Assembly (NCBI GenBank): GCA_934434925.1
Contig: CAKSAC010000007.1
Coordinates: 36,560 to 100,559 of the forward strand
Direction of reading: 5' to 3'
Source of the DNA: an uncultured Eubacteriales bacterium
Lineage (GTDB): Bacteria > Bacillota > Clostridia > Oscillospirales > CAG-272
DNA: 64,000 nucleotides
Numbering within the stretch: the first letter of the stretch is position 1; each line of letters starts with the position of its first letter. Below, in pieces: positions 1 to 8,653 of the stretch. The translations under genes were made by a program, and so were the position numbers. The notes beneath the pieces are model-generated. The model was not told the origin of the DNA. It worked only from the letters and a program-made list of their open reading frames with translations, and made no database searches.

Positions 1-1112
1 ATTGTAAACGTAACTTTACCGTAAGGACGATCTGACCGCAGAAAAAACGACACATCCCGCCCGCTTTCCGGATGGATTCTCTGCGGCAGCACATAACGCA
101 CCCCCGCCCCGGGCCGCACTTCCGCAACAGCCCCCCGCAACGATTCCCCACGCACGAAGGCGGCCGCCCCGGCTCCGGCAATCTCGGCTTCCTCCGACGC
201 ATGATCGACAAGATCATGGACCTGTAACACGTTCCCGCAGGCGAAGACCCCGGGCATCGCCGTCTGTCTTTCTTCGTCCACGGTCGCGCCGCCCGTCACG
301 CCGTCAAGCGGAATTCCGGCACGGGCGGTCAATTCATTCTCGGGAAGCAGCCCGACCGAAAGCAAAAGCGTATCGCAGGGAATACGACGTTTGGTCGCCG
401 CAAGAATCTCGCGCTTTTCATTGACCCCGGCAATCGTAACGCCCTCGACGCGTTCCCGCCCGTGAATTTCGGCAACCGTCGTGGAAAGAAAGAGCGGAAT
501 GCCGAAGTCTTCCAGACACTGTACAATATTCCGCCGCAGGCCGCCGGAATAAGGCATAATTTCGCACACGGCCTCCACTTTCGCGCCTTCCAGCGACATC
601 CGCCGCGCCATAATCAGCCCGATATCTCCCGAACCGAGAATCACGACCCGCCGACCGACGGCGTAGCCTTCACAGTTCATCATTTTCTGTGCTGTACCGG
701 CGCTGTATACGCCCGCCGGACGCGTTCCCGGAATCATCAGCGCGCCACGGCTTCTTTCCCGGCATCCCATAGCCAGAACGACCGCGCCGGCCGCGATCCG
801 CCGTATACCCGTCTCGCTCTGCGCCGTTACCACACGCCCGTCTTCCAGCCCCGTCACCGTCGTCTGCCGGAAGGTCCGGATGCCTCGTTCCTTTGTCATC
901 TTTTCGTAAACTGCCGCGTATTCGGGGCCTGTCAGTTCCCGGCCGAGCTTATGCAGGCCGAACCCGTTATGAATGCATTGCTTGAGAATGCCGCCCGCCT
1001 GCTCTTCCCGGTCAAGGATTACCACATCGCGCACCCCGGCGTCATACGCCGCTACCGCCGCGGCCATTCCGGCAGGCCCGGCGCCGATCACTACAATATC
1101 ATGCTGTTCCAC
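1..1112 (-). CDS. FAD-dependent oxidoreductase, GlpB-like partner (3' end cut by window)
   Basis: NAD(P)/FAD pyridine-nucleotide oxidoreductase that probably works with the GlpA-like enzyme encoded just upstream to pass electrons from glycerol 3-phosphate or a similar substrate. Translating from a GTG at 1112 gives an N-terminal FAD-binding motif (IGAGPAG, about residues 9-15), the family-typical CIHNGFGLH stretch, and a second dinucleotide-binding motif (GSGDIG). The GTG start is chosen because an AAGGAG lies 11 bases upstream and the neighbour's stop is only 3 bases away; no ATG is suitably placed. The frame stays open to base 1, so the C-terminus lies outside. In Clostridia this pair is often followed by a DUF1667 gene, which cannot be seen here. 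The exact substrate is uncertain. Confidence 0.85.
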   Translation of the reverse strand, partial: MEQHDIVVIGAGPAGMAAAVAAYDAGVRDVVILDREEQAGGILKQCIHNGFGLHKLGRELTGPEYAAVYEKMTKERGIRTFRQTTVTGLEDGRVVTAQSETGIRRIAAGAVVLAMGCRERSRGALMIPGTRPAGVYSAGTAQKMMNCEGYAVGRRVVILGSGDIGLIMARRMSLEGAKVEAVCEIMPYSGGLRRNIVQCLEDFGIPLFLSTTVAEIHGRERVEGVTIAGVNEKREILAATKRRIPCDTLLLSVGLLPENELTARAGIPLDGVTGGATVDEERQTAMPGVFACGNVLQVHDLVDHASEEAEIAGAGAAAFVRGESLRGAVAEVRPGAGVRYVLPQRIHPESGRDVSFFLRSDRPYGKVTFT

Positions 1113-1115
1113 GCT

Positions 1116-2549
1116 TTACAGTTCTCCTTCCGTCAGAACCGACCGTCCGCCCTTTTTGGTGATTTCCGCCATCGGTTTTTGTGTCTCTTCCGCAATCAGT
1201 TCCGCAACGCGCGGCAGGCAAAATCCCCCTTGACAGCGCCCCATCCCGGCGCGGGTACGGCGCTTCACCCCATCGGTATCCAGCGCGCGCGGTTCCTGCC
1301 GCAACGCTTCCAGAATCTCGCCTTCACTCACCGTTTCGCACCGGCAGACGATACGTCCGTAGGCCGGGTTCCGGCGGATGAATGCGTCTTTTTCTTCCTC
1401 GTTCATTTTCCGGAAAGCGTGCATGTCGCGGCGTTTTCCGTTGAAATCGGGGTTTTCTTCTGCCTTCAGCCCGCTCTTTCGGAGCAATCCGACCAGATAC
1501 GCCGCAATCGCCGCGCAGGCCGAAAGGCCGGGGGAATCAATCCCCGCCGCATGAATCAGCCCCGGAACACGCTCCGAACACCGGAGAAGAAAATCCCCGC
1601 CTTCCGTCGAAGCGCGCACCCCGGTAAACGAGGTGATGACCGCGCGGGTGTTGACTCCGGGAATGCTCTTTTTTGCCAGTTCGGCGACCTTGGCAAGTCC
1701 GGCGGCCGTCGTCTCGGTTCCGGCCGGGCTGTCAACGCGCGAGGCCGTCGGCCCGAGCAAGAGGTTCCCGTCCGCCGTCGGTGTAACCAGAATTCCCTTT
1801 CCTTCTTTGGTGGGAATCTGAAAAACGGTGTGAAAAACCGTTCTTCCTTCATTTTTATCTAATAACAGATACTCGCCCGCCCGCGGGATCACACGAAAGA
1901 AATCGTCTCCCGCCATAGCGGCAATCCGATCGGCATACCCGCCCGCGCAATTCACAAAGTAACGACCCTGCACACTCGCCCCGCCGGAAGAGGAGACCGT
2001 AAAGACCCCGCCTTTTCGGCAGATTGCCGCCACCTCAAAATTTCTGATGAGCGTCGCGCCGTTGTCCATGGCGTTCCCCGTCGCCGCAATCGCCAGTTCA
2101 TAGGGGCTGATGATGCCCGACCCGGGAACCCGGAGCGCCCGCGTCACATCCCGGGAAAGGGCCGGTTCCAGCGCCCGCGCTTCTTCGCCGGTGAGAATCT
2201 GCTGACCGGTCACGCCGTTTTGCATGCCTCGCCGGTAGAGCATGTCGATTGTCGGCTCTTCCTCTTTGCCGAACGCCACGACCAGCGAACCGTTTTTCCG
2301 GTAAGGAACAGCCAACTCCTCGGCCGCGCGGAAAAGGAGCGGAATGCCCTGCACATTCAGCTTAGCCTTGAGCGTTCCCGGAAGCGGGTCAAACCCGCCG
2401 TGGATGATCCCGCTATTGGCTTTACTGGCCCCCATGGCCACATCGTTTTCTTTTTCCAGCAGGCAGACAGAGAGCCGGTAGCGCGTCAGTTCCCGCGCCG
2501 TCATCGCTCCGACGACCCCCGCGCCCGCAATCACAACATCATATACCAT
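1116..2549 (-). CDS. GlpA-like FAD-dependent glycerol-3-phosphate dehydrogenase
   Basis: Flavoenzyme of the DAO/GlpA family with a C-terminal BFD-like [2Fe-2S] domain, expected to oxidise glycerol 3-phosphate to dihydroxyacetone phosphate anaerobically. The N-terminus carries the FAD motif (VIAGAGVVGAMTAREL), followed by GASKANSGIIHGGFD, typical of the family. The last 90 residues hold a four-cysteine cluster (CRCETVSEGEI, then GMGRCQGGFC), the BFD iron-sulphur signature. ATG at 2549 is preferred over an in-frame ATG six codons upstream because AAAGGGG lies five bases before it and the FAD fold starts at once. It is co-transcribed with the FAD oxidoreductase 3 bases downstream. 477 residues. 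Another FAD-linked hydroxyacid dehydrogenase is possible. Confidence 0.85.
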   Translation of the reverse strand: MVYDVVIAGAGVVGAMTARELTRYRLSVCLLEKENDVAMGASKANSGIIHGGFDPLPGTLKAKLNVQGIPLLFRAAEELAVPYRKNGSLVVAFGKEEEPTIDMLYRRGMQNGVTGQQILTGEEARALEPALSRDVTRALRVPGSGIISPYELAIAATGNAMDNGATLIRNFEVAAICRKGGVFTVSSSGGASVQGRYFVNCAGGYADRIAAMAGDDFFRVIPRAGEYLLLDKNEGRTVFHTVFQIPTKEGKGILVTPTADGNLLLGPTASRVDSPAGTETTAAGLAKVAELAKKSIPGVNTRAVITSFTGVRASTEGGDFLLRCSERVPGLIHAAGIDSPGLSACAAIAAYLVGLLRKSGLKAEENPDFNGKRRDMHAFRKMNEEEKDAFIRRNPAYGRIVCRCETVSEGEILEALRQEPRALDTDGVKRRTRAGMGRCQGGFCLPRVAELIAEETQKPMAEITKKGGRSVLTEGEL

Positions 2550-2668
2550 GGTTTCCCCTTTGCGCAAACCGCGCAGTTCCGCTTTTCGGCGGTCCGCACG
2601 GAGTCTTTGTGTCCAGTATGGCCCTTTATGCGGGCCGGTAACCGATCGCTTGCGGTCTTTCGCTTTTC

Positions 2669-2697
2669 ATTGTACCTCTTTCTTTCCCCATGCGCAA
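2669..2697 (-). promoter_or_regulatory. Putative sigma-A promoter for the GlpA-like operon
   Basis: Minus strand: TTGCGC, 17-base spacer, TACAAT, about 115 bases before the GlpA-like start. The -10 is good and the -35 partial. Confidence 0.5.
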
Positions 2698-2700
2698 CCC

Positions 2701-2737
2701 TTTTTCGGGAAAATGCCCCCGAAAAAATCCCGAAAAG
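2701..2737 (-). terminator. Possible terminator after the PfkB kinase
   Basis: Just after the kinase stop codon, TTTTTCGGG (2701-2709) pairs with CCCGAAAAA (2718-2726), and an alternative pairing uses the repeated TCCCGAAAA at 2728-2736. No clear T-run follows on the minus strand, so this is weak. Confidence 0.3.
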
Positions 2738-3682
2738 TCAGAGCTTGGACGGATAAGACGCAATCGCGCCGGGATGGCGCACGCTCTCTGCCGCGAAGCG
2801 ATTGGAAAGCGCGAGAAAATGCCGGAGCGTTTCCGCGTCTGCGGAACCGAGTTCCTCCCGGCCGATTCCCGCGCGATGAAGGCTGAAGAGAAAAGAACCG
2901 CAGAATCCGTCTCCGGCTCCGGTCGTATCGCATACAAAGACCGCCGGAGCGGGGGCCGCCGCCGAGGCCGTCCGGGTGTAGGCATACGCCCCCCGGGGCC
3001 CGCAGGTGCAAAGCACCAGAGATGCCGTGGCAAGCAACCGGCGGCACCCCTCTTCCCGGTCCTGTGTTCCGGTGATAAAGGGCAATTCCTCTTCCGCCAC
3101 CTTCACTATATCGGCCGCCGGAAGAAACTCCGAAACCGCCGCCTTCAGCTCTTTCGGGTCTTTCCAGAGCGGGAAGCGGAGATTCGGGTCAAAACTCACC
3201 ATCGCTCCGGCCTGCCCGGCGCGCTCCAAAGCACGACGGTGCGCTTCCTTCATCGGGAAATTCCCGAGCGAAACCGAGCAGAAATGCAACGCAAAACAAT
3301 CGGAAAAATCGACCGCGTCAACCTCTTGCGGCGTATAGAGCATGTCGGCAGAGGGATTACGGTAGAAAGAAAAGGTGCGCTCCCCCTCCTGCGAAAGGCT
3401 GACAAAGGCCAGCGCGGTGTTGGCTTCCTCGGTTTGCAGGACAAAATCGGTCCCCACGCCGAACCCGCGCAATTCCGCAAGAATCTTATCGCCGAACGGA
3501 TCCCGGCCGAGTTTTGTCAGGAGCTGCGTCCGCCCGCCGAGCCGGCTGAATGCGCCCAGCACATTGGCGGGTGCGCCGCCGACCTTCGGAGAAAAGGCGC
3601 TGACTTTTGAAAAATCGCAACCGCTCTCGGCGGGAATAAAATCAATCAGGGCTTCTCCGATGGCAAAAAGCGTGTTTTTCAT
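2738..3682 (-). CDS. PfkB-family carbohydrate kinase (fructokinase-like)
   Basis: Cytosolic ribokinase/PfkB-family sugar kinase of 314 residues that phosphorylates a sugar, probably fructose, with ATP. The N-terminus (AIGEALIDFIP) and the first PfkB signature (GGAPANVLGAFSRLGG) are present, and the C-terminal signature DTTGAGDGF carries the catalytic Asp at about residue 258. The reading frame is open further upstream, but ATG 3682 is chosen because AAAGGA lies eight bases before it and the family fold starts there. It is a single-gene unit with its own promoter at 3779-3807. Fructokinase is favoured by the GEALIDFIP and NPLR-type layout (SFDPNLRFPLW), but the exact sugar cannot be read from sequence. 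Confidence 0.85.
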   Translation of the reverse strand: MKNTLFAIGEALIDFIPAESGCDFSKVSAFSPKVGGAPANVLGAFSRLGGRTQLLTKLGRDPFGDKILAELRGFGVGTDFVLQTEEANTALAFVSLSQEGERTFSFYRNPSADMLYTPQEVDAVDFSDCFALHFCSVSLGNFPMKEAHRRALERAGQAGAMVSFDPNLRFPLWKDPKELKAAVSEFLPAADIVKVAEEELPFITGTQDREEGCRRLLATASLVLCTCGPRGAYAYTRTASAAAPAPAVFVCDTTGAGDGFCGSFLFSLHRAGIGREELGSADAETLRHFLALSNRFAAESVRHPGAIASYPSKL

Positions 3683-3778
3683 CGTTCTGTCCTTTCTCCG
3701 GAAGACCCGGTGCCGGCCCCGCGGGATTGGCGGCCGGTTGCGCGTTTGCTTTTTGATTATTTCCTTTTTTCTCTTTAT

Positions 3779-3807
3779 ATTATAGGCGCGTGCGGTCAGT
3801 CTGTCAA
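3779..3807 (-). promoter_or_regulatory. Consensus promoter of the PfkB kinase
   Basis: Minus strand TTGACA, 17-base spacer, TATAAT: a perfect sigma-A promoter about 95 bases before the kinase start. The rest of the 3683-4115 gap holds the divergent promoter at 4019-4046 and nothing else I recognise. Confidence 0.85.
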
Positions 3808-4018
3808 GAACCGCCGCCGAACGCTCTCTGCGTATTTTCCCGGCGTTCCGCAAGAAAATCCTCCGGGAACCGGGGAGGCGGAAAGAAACGCGGAATCCTC
3901 TGCCGCCGGAGAAAAATCCCGGGATGCAAAGGGCCGTTTTGCCTTCCGGGAAAGGGGCCGGCTCCTCTTTTTCGGGCCGTCATCCGGAAAAACAAACGAT
4001 AAAATTTCTCTTTTTCCC

Positions 4019-4046
4019 TTGAATTCTGTAAAAAACGTGCTATAAT
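4019..4046 (+). promoter_or_regulatory. Promoter of the CNNM/CorC gene
   Basis: TTGAAT, 16-base spacer, TATAAT, with a second TATAAT eight bases later. A small GTCGG/CCGAC hairpin follows in the leader. Confidence 0.7.
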
Positions 4047-4115
4047 GTGTATAATACGCATATTGTCGGTTTTGCCGACGGCGTAAACAAAGTTTTAAGG
4101 AGTTGATTTTCTTTT

Positions 4116-5522
4116 ATGGATCCTTCCGGTAGTATACGGATCGCGGTACTTATCCTTCTTGTTTTCCTTTCCGCCTTTTTCTCGGGAACCGAGACGGCCT
4201 TCACGAGTTTTAACAAAACCCGGATGAAGACTCTGGCGCAGGACGGGAACAAAAAAGCAAAAGCCGTGTTGGCGATTGATGAACAATATGAAAAGTTCCT
4301 CTCGACAATCCTTGTCGGTAACAACATCGTCAACATCACCGCGTCCACTATCTCCGCCCTGCTCTTTGCCCAGTTCATCGCAAAAAACGCGAGCCTGGCC
4401 GCAACGATTTCCTCCGTGGTTATGACGGTGGTAATTCTGATTTTCGGAGAAATTTCCCCGAAAATGCTCGGTCGCGATTTTGCAGATGGCTACTCCATGA
4501 ACACGGCTGGGATCGTCCGGTTTCTGATGGTGATTTTCACCCCGCTGACCGCCCTCTTCTCTCTTTGGAAACGTCTGCTCTCCCGCACCTTCAAAAACGA
4601 TTCCGACCTTTCGATCACCGAGGATGAGATCATCACGATGGTGGAAGAAGCGCAAAACGAAGGCGGTATCGACGAGCATGAAGGAAATCTCATCAAAAGC
4701 GCCATTGAATTCAATGATCTTGAAGTTTCCGCCATTCTGACCCCCCGCGTGGATATTGTCGCCTTTGCCGACGATACGCCGCTCGACGAGATCAGCGACC
4801 TTTTCCGCTCCAGCGGATTTTCGCGCCTGCCGGTCTATCATGAGACGATCGATAACATCATCGGCGCCGTTCACGAAAAGGACTTCTACCGGCTGATGCA
4901 TGAAGGTAAGACCGATATTTCGCTGGTGATACACGATGTCATGTTCATCACCGAGGGCATGAAGATTTCCAAACTGCTCCGCAAATTTCAGGAAGACAAG
5001 ACGCATATCGCCATTGTGGTAGACGAATACGGCGGCACCGCCGGGATCGTGACCATGGAAGACGTGCTGGAAGGGCTTGTCGGCGAGATATGGGATGAAC
5101 ACGATGAAGTGATTGAAAACATCACGCCTCTTTCCGAAGATACCTACCTGATCAATTGCGGCGCTTCCATGAATGACCTCGGCGACATCTATGCCTTCCC
5201 GGACGATGTCCTCAGCGATAACGCCACCGTCAACGGCTGGGTCATGGATAATCTCGGCAAAATCCCCGAGGTCGGCGATTGTTTCGACTATGAAAATCTC
5301 TCGGTGGAAGTGACCGGAACCGACGGCCGCCGCGCCTCGGAGATTAAGCTCACCGTCCACCCGATGGAAGAAGAGGACGGGGAGAATGACGGGCATAGGC
5401 CCGAAGAAGACTCCGCGGACGGCGATAACGTAAAACCCTCCCGCGCCCGGGAGCTATTCCGCTCCAAAGAACCCAAAGAAAAGGAAAAAGAGAGAGAAAA
5501 AGAGAATTCCCCGGAAAAATGA
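4116..5522 (+). CDS. CNNM/CBS-domain membrane protein (HlyC/CorC, UPF0053 family)
   Basis: 468-residue integral membrane protein of the CNNM/CorC family, associated with magnesium and cobalt efflux or homeostasis. Residues 1-190 form the CNNM transmembrane domain ([20 protein letters not shown], then a helix ending GEISPK, a family hallmark). A pair of CBS domains follows at about 205-330 ([28 protein letters not shown]), then a CorC_HlyC domain to about 425. The last 40 residues are an unusually acidic-basic low-complexity tail rich in E and K. AAGGAG lies 13 bases before ATG 4116, a long spacing, but no other in-frame start fits. It has its own promoter and a strong terminator, so is monocistronic. 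Naming it a haemolysin would be misleading. Confidence 0.88.
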   Translation: MDPSGSIRIAVLILLVFLSAFFSGTETAFTSFNKTRMKTLAQDGNKKAKAVLAIDEQYEKFLSTILVGNNIVNITASTISALLFAQFIAKNASLAATISSVVMTVVILIFGEISPKMLGRDFADGYSMNTAGIVRFLMVIFTPLTALFSLWKRLLSRTFKNDSDLSITEDEIITMVEEAQNEGGIDEHEGNLIKSAIEFNDLEVSAILTPRVDIVAFADDTPLDEISDLFRSSGFSRLPVYHETIDNIIGAVHEKDFYRLMHEGKTDISLVIHDVMFITEGMKISKLLRKFQEDKTHIAIVVDEYGGTAGIVTMEDVLEGLVGEIWDEHDEVIENITPLSEDTYLINCGASMNDLGDIYAFPDDVLSDNATVNGWVMDNLGKIPEVGDCFDYENLSVEVTGTDGRRASEIKLTVHPMEEEDGENDGHRPEEDSADGDNVKPSRARELFRSKEPKEKEKEREKENSPEK

Positions 5523-5536
5523 ATCTCTTCCAAAAG

Positions 5537-5561
5537 CCCCCGGCTCACGCCGGGGGTTTTT
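5537..5561 (+). terminator. Rho-independent terminator after the CNNM gene
   Basis: CCCCCGGC-TCAC-GCCGGGGG followed by TTTTT, starting 15 bases after the stop codon. Confidence 0.92.
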
Positions 5562-5695
5562 CAAAAAAGTGCCGGAATTCCGCCGCCCGAACAAAACCGG
5601 AGTCCGGAAGCCCGTAGCCCGGAAAAAGAAAAACCGCGGTCTGTCGGCCGCGCCGGAAAAGCTCCGGGGGCGATATTCCGGCGGTTTGATTTCCG

Positions 5696-5732
5696 CCGCG
5701 CCGGTATACCGGCGCGGTCTCTTTTTATTTTT
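5696..5732 (+). terminator. Second hairpin with T-tract at the feo 3' end
   Basis: A perfect 22-base palindrome at 5696-5717 is followed on the plus strand by TCTCTTTTTATTTTT. It overlaps the last codons of the convergent Cys-rich gene and could stop both transcripts, although the T-run serves only the plus strand. An adjoining CGGCGG/CCGCCG stem lies at about 5679-5698. Confidence 0.55.
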
Positions 5733-5904
5733 CTTCCGGCGGGCGCTTTTTTTCTTTTGCTTTCCCCCGGCAACCGTCTCCCCGACAACATCCGGAGCAT
5801 CCGGCACAGCCGCCCCGCCGTCTGCGCGAACGGACCGCCAGAAAGACCGCCCCCGTAAGCAACAGAAAAAAAAGCAAAGTGATCAGAAAATCTGCAAAAT
5901 TCAT
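5725..5904 (-). CDS. FeoB-associated Cys-rich membrane protein
   Basis: 59-residue protein: one N-terminal transmembrane helix (about residues 5-24) followed by a short basic, cysteine-rich tail (GGCAGCSGCCRGDGC). This is the layout of the small FeoB-associated proteins that accompany ferrous iron transporters and may bind or pass iron at the membrane. The start ATG overlaps the feoB stop as ATGA, and GGAGGGG lies nine bases upstream within feoB, so translation is coupled. A longer in-frame start exists upstream but would lie inside feoB without a better ribosome site. Confidence 0.85.
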   Translation of the reverse strand: MNFADFLITLLFFLLLTGAVFLAVRSRRRRGGCAGCSGCCRGDGCRGKAKEKKRPPEEK

Positions 5905-7913
5905 ACGAACGCCCCTCCGATCGTATAGACAAGGAAGGAAACCGCCCACGCGACCGCACATTGAAGCAAAACAATCCCGACCGTGGCCAGACGCGAATTC
6001 ATTTCACGCCGCCAGGCCGCAATCGCCGCCACGCAGGGGGTATAGAGAAGCGTAAAGACAAGAAAGCTGACGGCCGCCGGGGTGGAAGGCAAAAGAGACG
6101 GAAGCACCGTATCCAGCACCCCCGTATCGCATCCCGCCAGCACCGACAGCGTGGAAACGACCTGTTCCTTGGCGATAAAGCCCGAGATCAGCGCCGTGGA
6201 GAAGCGCCAGTTCCCGAATCCGAGCGGAATAAAGATCACGGCAATCGCCTGCCCGATAACGGCCAGCAGGCTCGCTTCGGAATCGGTGACGGGGTTCAGA
6301 TGCCAGTCAAAACTCTGCAAGAACCAGATTGCGACCGTTGCGAGAAAAATAACCGAGAAAGCACGCTCCAAAAAATCCCTCGCTTTTTCCCAAAGCAGAA
6401 GACCGACGCTGCGGGGAGAGGGAAACCGGTAATTCGGCAGTTCCATCACAAAGGGAACGGGCTTGCCGCGAAAGACGGTCTTTCCGAGAATCAGCGCCGC
6501 CACCACCCCGAGCAGAATGCCCGTGAAGTAAAGGCCGAACATCACCAGTGCGCCGCGCCCCGGGAAGAAAGCGGCCGTAAAAACCGTATAAATCGGGATT
6601 TTGGCCGAGCAACTCATGAAAGGAATCAGCATCATCGTCATTTTTCTATCCCGGTCGGAAGAGACGGTACGGGTAGCCATCAGCGCCGGAACAGAACAGC
6701 CGAAGCCGATCAGCATCGGAACGAAAGACCGCCCCGAAAGGCCGAGATGCCGCAAGGGCCTGTCCATCACAAAAGCCACGCGCGCCATATACCCCGTATC
6801 TTCCAGCACCGAGAGGAAGAAAAAGAGCGTCACGATGACGGGCAGGAAGGTCAGAACGCTGCCGACCCCGTTGAAAATACCGTCGATGATCAGGCTCTGT
6901 ACCACAGGATTCAGCCCGTAATTTGTCAGCGCGGTATCGACCAATGCCGAAAGCCGGTCAATGCCCAGCGCCAAAAGATTCTGCAAAGCCGCGCCGATCA
7001 CATTGAATGTCAGCCAAAAGATCAGCAGCATCATGCCGAGAAAAACCGGGATGGCGGTATATTTGCCTGTCAGGATTCTGTCGATAGCCACCGAGCGGCG
7101 GTGTTCGCGGCTTTCACAGCATTTCACCACGGCGGACGAAACGACCGATTCGATGAAGGAATACCGCATATCGGCCAGGGCGGCGTTACGATCCAGCCCG
7201 GCCTCGGTCTCCAACTGCACAAGGCAGTGTTCAATCAGTTCCCTCTCGTTTTCGTCAAGCCCCAGGCGATCAGCCGTATCGTCATCGCTCTCAATCAGCT
7301 TGGAAGCGCAGAACCGGAGCGGCAGACCGACTTCCTCCGCATGATCCTGCACCAGATGCATGACGGCATGGATACAGCGGTGGCAGGGTGAATCGGGGGC
7401 GCAGAAATCGGCGCGGCGCGGCAGGATATGCCCGCGGGCCACTTCGGCTGCGCGGTCGCTGAGTTCCGAAACGCCCTCATCCCGGATCGCACAGACCGGC
7501 ACCACGGGAACCCCCAGTTCCCGGCTCATCTTTTCAATATCCACCGCGCCGCCGTTGGCACGTATTTCGTCCATCATATTCAGCGCCAGCACCATCGGAA
7601 CTTCCAGTTCCAGCAGCTGCATGGTCAGATACAGGTTGCGCTCGATGTTGGTGGCATCCAGGATGTTGATGATACAGTCCGGCTTTTCATGCAGGATAAA
7701 ATCGCGCGTGACGATCTCTTCCTGCGTGTAGGGGCGAAGAGAATAGATGCCGGGCAGGTCCACAACCGTGCAACCGGGCTTCCTGCGGATCTCTCCGCTC
7801 TTTTGTTCGACCGTCACCCCGGGAAAATTGCCGACATGACACCGCATCCCGGTCAACGCGTTGAAAAGCGCGGTCTTGCCGCAGTTCTGGTTTCCCACAA
7901 GCGCGAATTTCAT
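5901..7913 (-). CDS. feoB: Ferrous iron transport protein B
   Basis: 670-residue Fe(II) transporter of the inner membrane. An N-terminal G-protein domain shows G1 (GNQNCGKT, residues 7-14), G3 (DLPGIYSL) and G4 (NMMD, about 117), followed by a helical GDI-like spacer and a polytopic core with the FeoB gate segments (VIVTLFFFLSVLEDTGYMARVA and MLIGFGCSVPA). It overlaps feoA upstream and the Cys-rich gene downstream by ATGA junctions, so the three form one coupled operon. Length is normal for the shorter FeoB class. No FeoC is present. Confidence 0.96.
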   Translation of the reverse strand: MKFALVGNQNCGKTALFNALTGMRCHVGNFPGVTVEQKSGEIRRKPGCTVVDLPGIYSLRPYTQEEIVTRDFILHEKPDCIINILDATNIERNLYLTMQLLELEVPMVLALNMMDEIRANGGAVDIEKMSRELGVPVVPVCAIRDEGVSELSDRAAEVARGHILPRRADFCAPDSPCHRCIHAVMHLVQDHAEEVGLPLRFCASKLIESDDDTADRLGLDENERELIEHCLVQLETEAGLDRNAALADMRYSFIESVVSSAVVKCCESREHRRSVAIDRILTGKYTAIPVFLGMMLLIFWLTFNVIGAALQNLLALGIDRLSALVDTALTNYGLNPVVQSLIIDGIFNGVGSVLTFLPVIVTLFFFLSVLEDTGYMARVAFVMDRPLRHLGLSGRSFVPMLIGFGCSVPALMATRTVSSDRDRKMTMMLIPFMSCSAKIPIYTVFTAAFFPGRGALVMFGLYFTGILLGVVAALILGKTVFRGKPVPFVMELPNYRFPSPRSVGLLLWEKARDFLERAFSVIFLATVAIWFLQSFDWHLNPVTDSEASLLAVIGQAIAVIFIPLGFGNWRFSTALISGFIAKEQVVSTLSVLAGCDTGVLDTVLPSLLPSTPAAVSFLVFTLLYTPCVAAIAAWRREMNSRLATVGIVLLQCAVAWAVSFLVYTIGGAFV

Positions 7914-8173
7914 TGCTTTGCCTCCGTTTTTCCGGCGTTTGCTCCCTCTTCCGAAAGACGGACGGAAATACCGGCCGCATCCTCACGCCGGAGCGTCAGT
8001 TCATACCCCCGGACGCGGATCTCGATAGGATCCCCCATCGGCGCAACTTTACAAAGCGTCAGCTTCGTGCGGGGGATCAGCCCCATGTCGATCAACCGAT
8101 TGCGCAAAGCTCCCTCTCCTCCGACGGCAACAATCTCGGCCGACTGTCCGATTTTCAATTCATTCAGTGTCAT
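7910..8173 (-). CDS. feoA: Ferrous iron transport protein A
   Basis: 87-residue SH3-like FeoA protein, a small cytosolic partner of FeoB. The sequence opens MTLNELKIGQSAEIV and contains the family core LRNRLIDMGLIPRTKL and GDPIEIRVRGYELTLR. The start at 8173 has AGAGG five bases upstream; the frame is open further upstream but that part is non-coding leader. Its TGA overlaps the feoB start. Confidence 0.93.
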   Translation of the reverse strand: MTLNELKIGQSAEIVAVGGEGALRNRLIDMGLIPRTKLTLCKVAPMGDPIEIRVRGYELTLRREDAAGISVRLSEEGANAGKTEAKQ

Positions 8174-8190
8174 GCGGACCTCTTTCTTTT

Positions 8191-8212
8191 TCCGACGTCG
8201 TATTTCGTCGGA
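8191..8212 (-). promoter_or_regulatory. Inverted repeat in the feo leader (possible metal-regulator site)
   Basis: TCCGACG (8191-8197) and CGTCGGA (8206-8212) separated by eight bases, lying between the -10 box and the feoA ribosome site, just past the expected transcription start. Placement fits an operator for an iron-responsive repressor or an RNA hairpin. A GGACCTCTTTCT direct repeat flanks it. Confidence 0.45.
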
Positions 8213-8222
8213 CCTCTTTCTC

Positions 8223-8251
8223 ATCATAACGCAAAAGGCTTTTTCTGTCAA
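8223..8251 (-). promoter_or_regulatory. Promoter of the feo operon
   Basis: Minus strand TTGACA, 17-base spacer, TATGAT, 50 bases upstream of feoA. Confidence 0.85.
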
Positions 8252-8502
8252 GAGAAATCCTGATTTTCTCCTTCGGCGCCGGGCAACATATCGGTTTTTG
8301 GCGCCATTGTTTTTCCGGCTCCGGTTCTCCTTTCCCGGATCCATAGGAAAATCCCTCTCCCCAATCGGAGCTTTACCCGCCTCTTTTGCGCCCAAGAAGG
8401 CAACGCCCGGCCGGAAAAACGCCGTCCGTCGTCGGTTTTTGAAAAAAATTATGTTTTCTTCGCTTTTTGATGAAAAAAAACGTGCAAAACGACCGGGTGA
8501 TG

Positions 8503-8511
8503 TGATATAAT
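8503..8511 (+). promoter_or_regulatory. Extended -10 promoter of purB
   Basis: TGATATAAT is an extended -10 box with a poor -35. It leaves a leader of about 135 bases before purB with several GC-rich stems; I do not recognise a riboswitch in it. The rest of the 8252-8653 gap shows nothing else. Confidence 0.6.
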
Positions 8512-8653
8512 AAGGGAGAAAAAGGCAAAGGGCTTGATCTTGCCGCTAAACCGCGGCCCTCCGGGAGAGCGACGCGCCACGGAAAAGCATTCGGGCCGAA
8601 CATACCCGGAAACCGGCAACCTCATAATCCAAAAACATATAAAGGGGAAACGT

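Noticed and set aside
462..1862. Long plus-strand open frame of 466 codons opposite the two FAD enzyme genes
   Set aside because: It is antisense to two clearly recognisable flavoenzymes, has no domain and an odd Arg/His/Pro-rich composition; a by-product of GC-rich codon use.
4095..5396. Minus-strand frame of 433 codons opposite the CNNM gene
   Set aside because: Antisense to a gene with clear CNNM and CBS motifs; no independent support.
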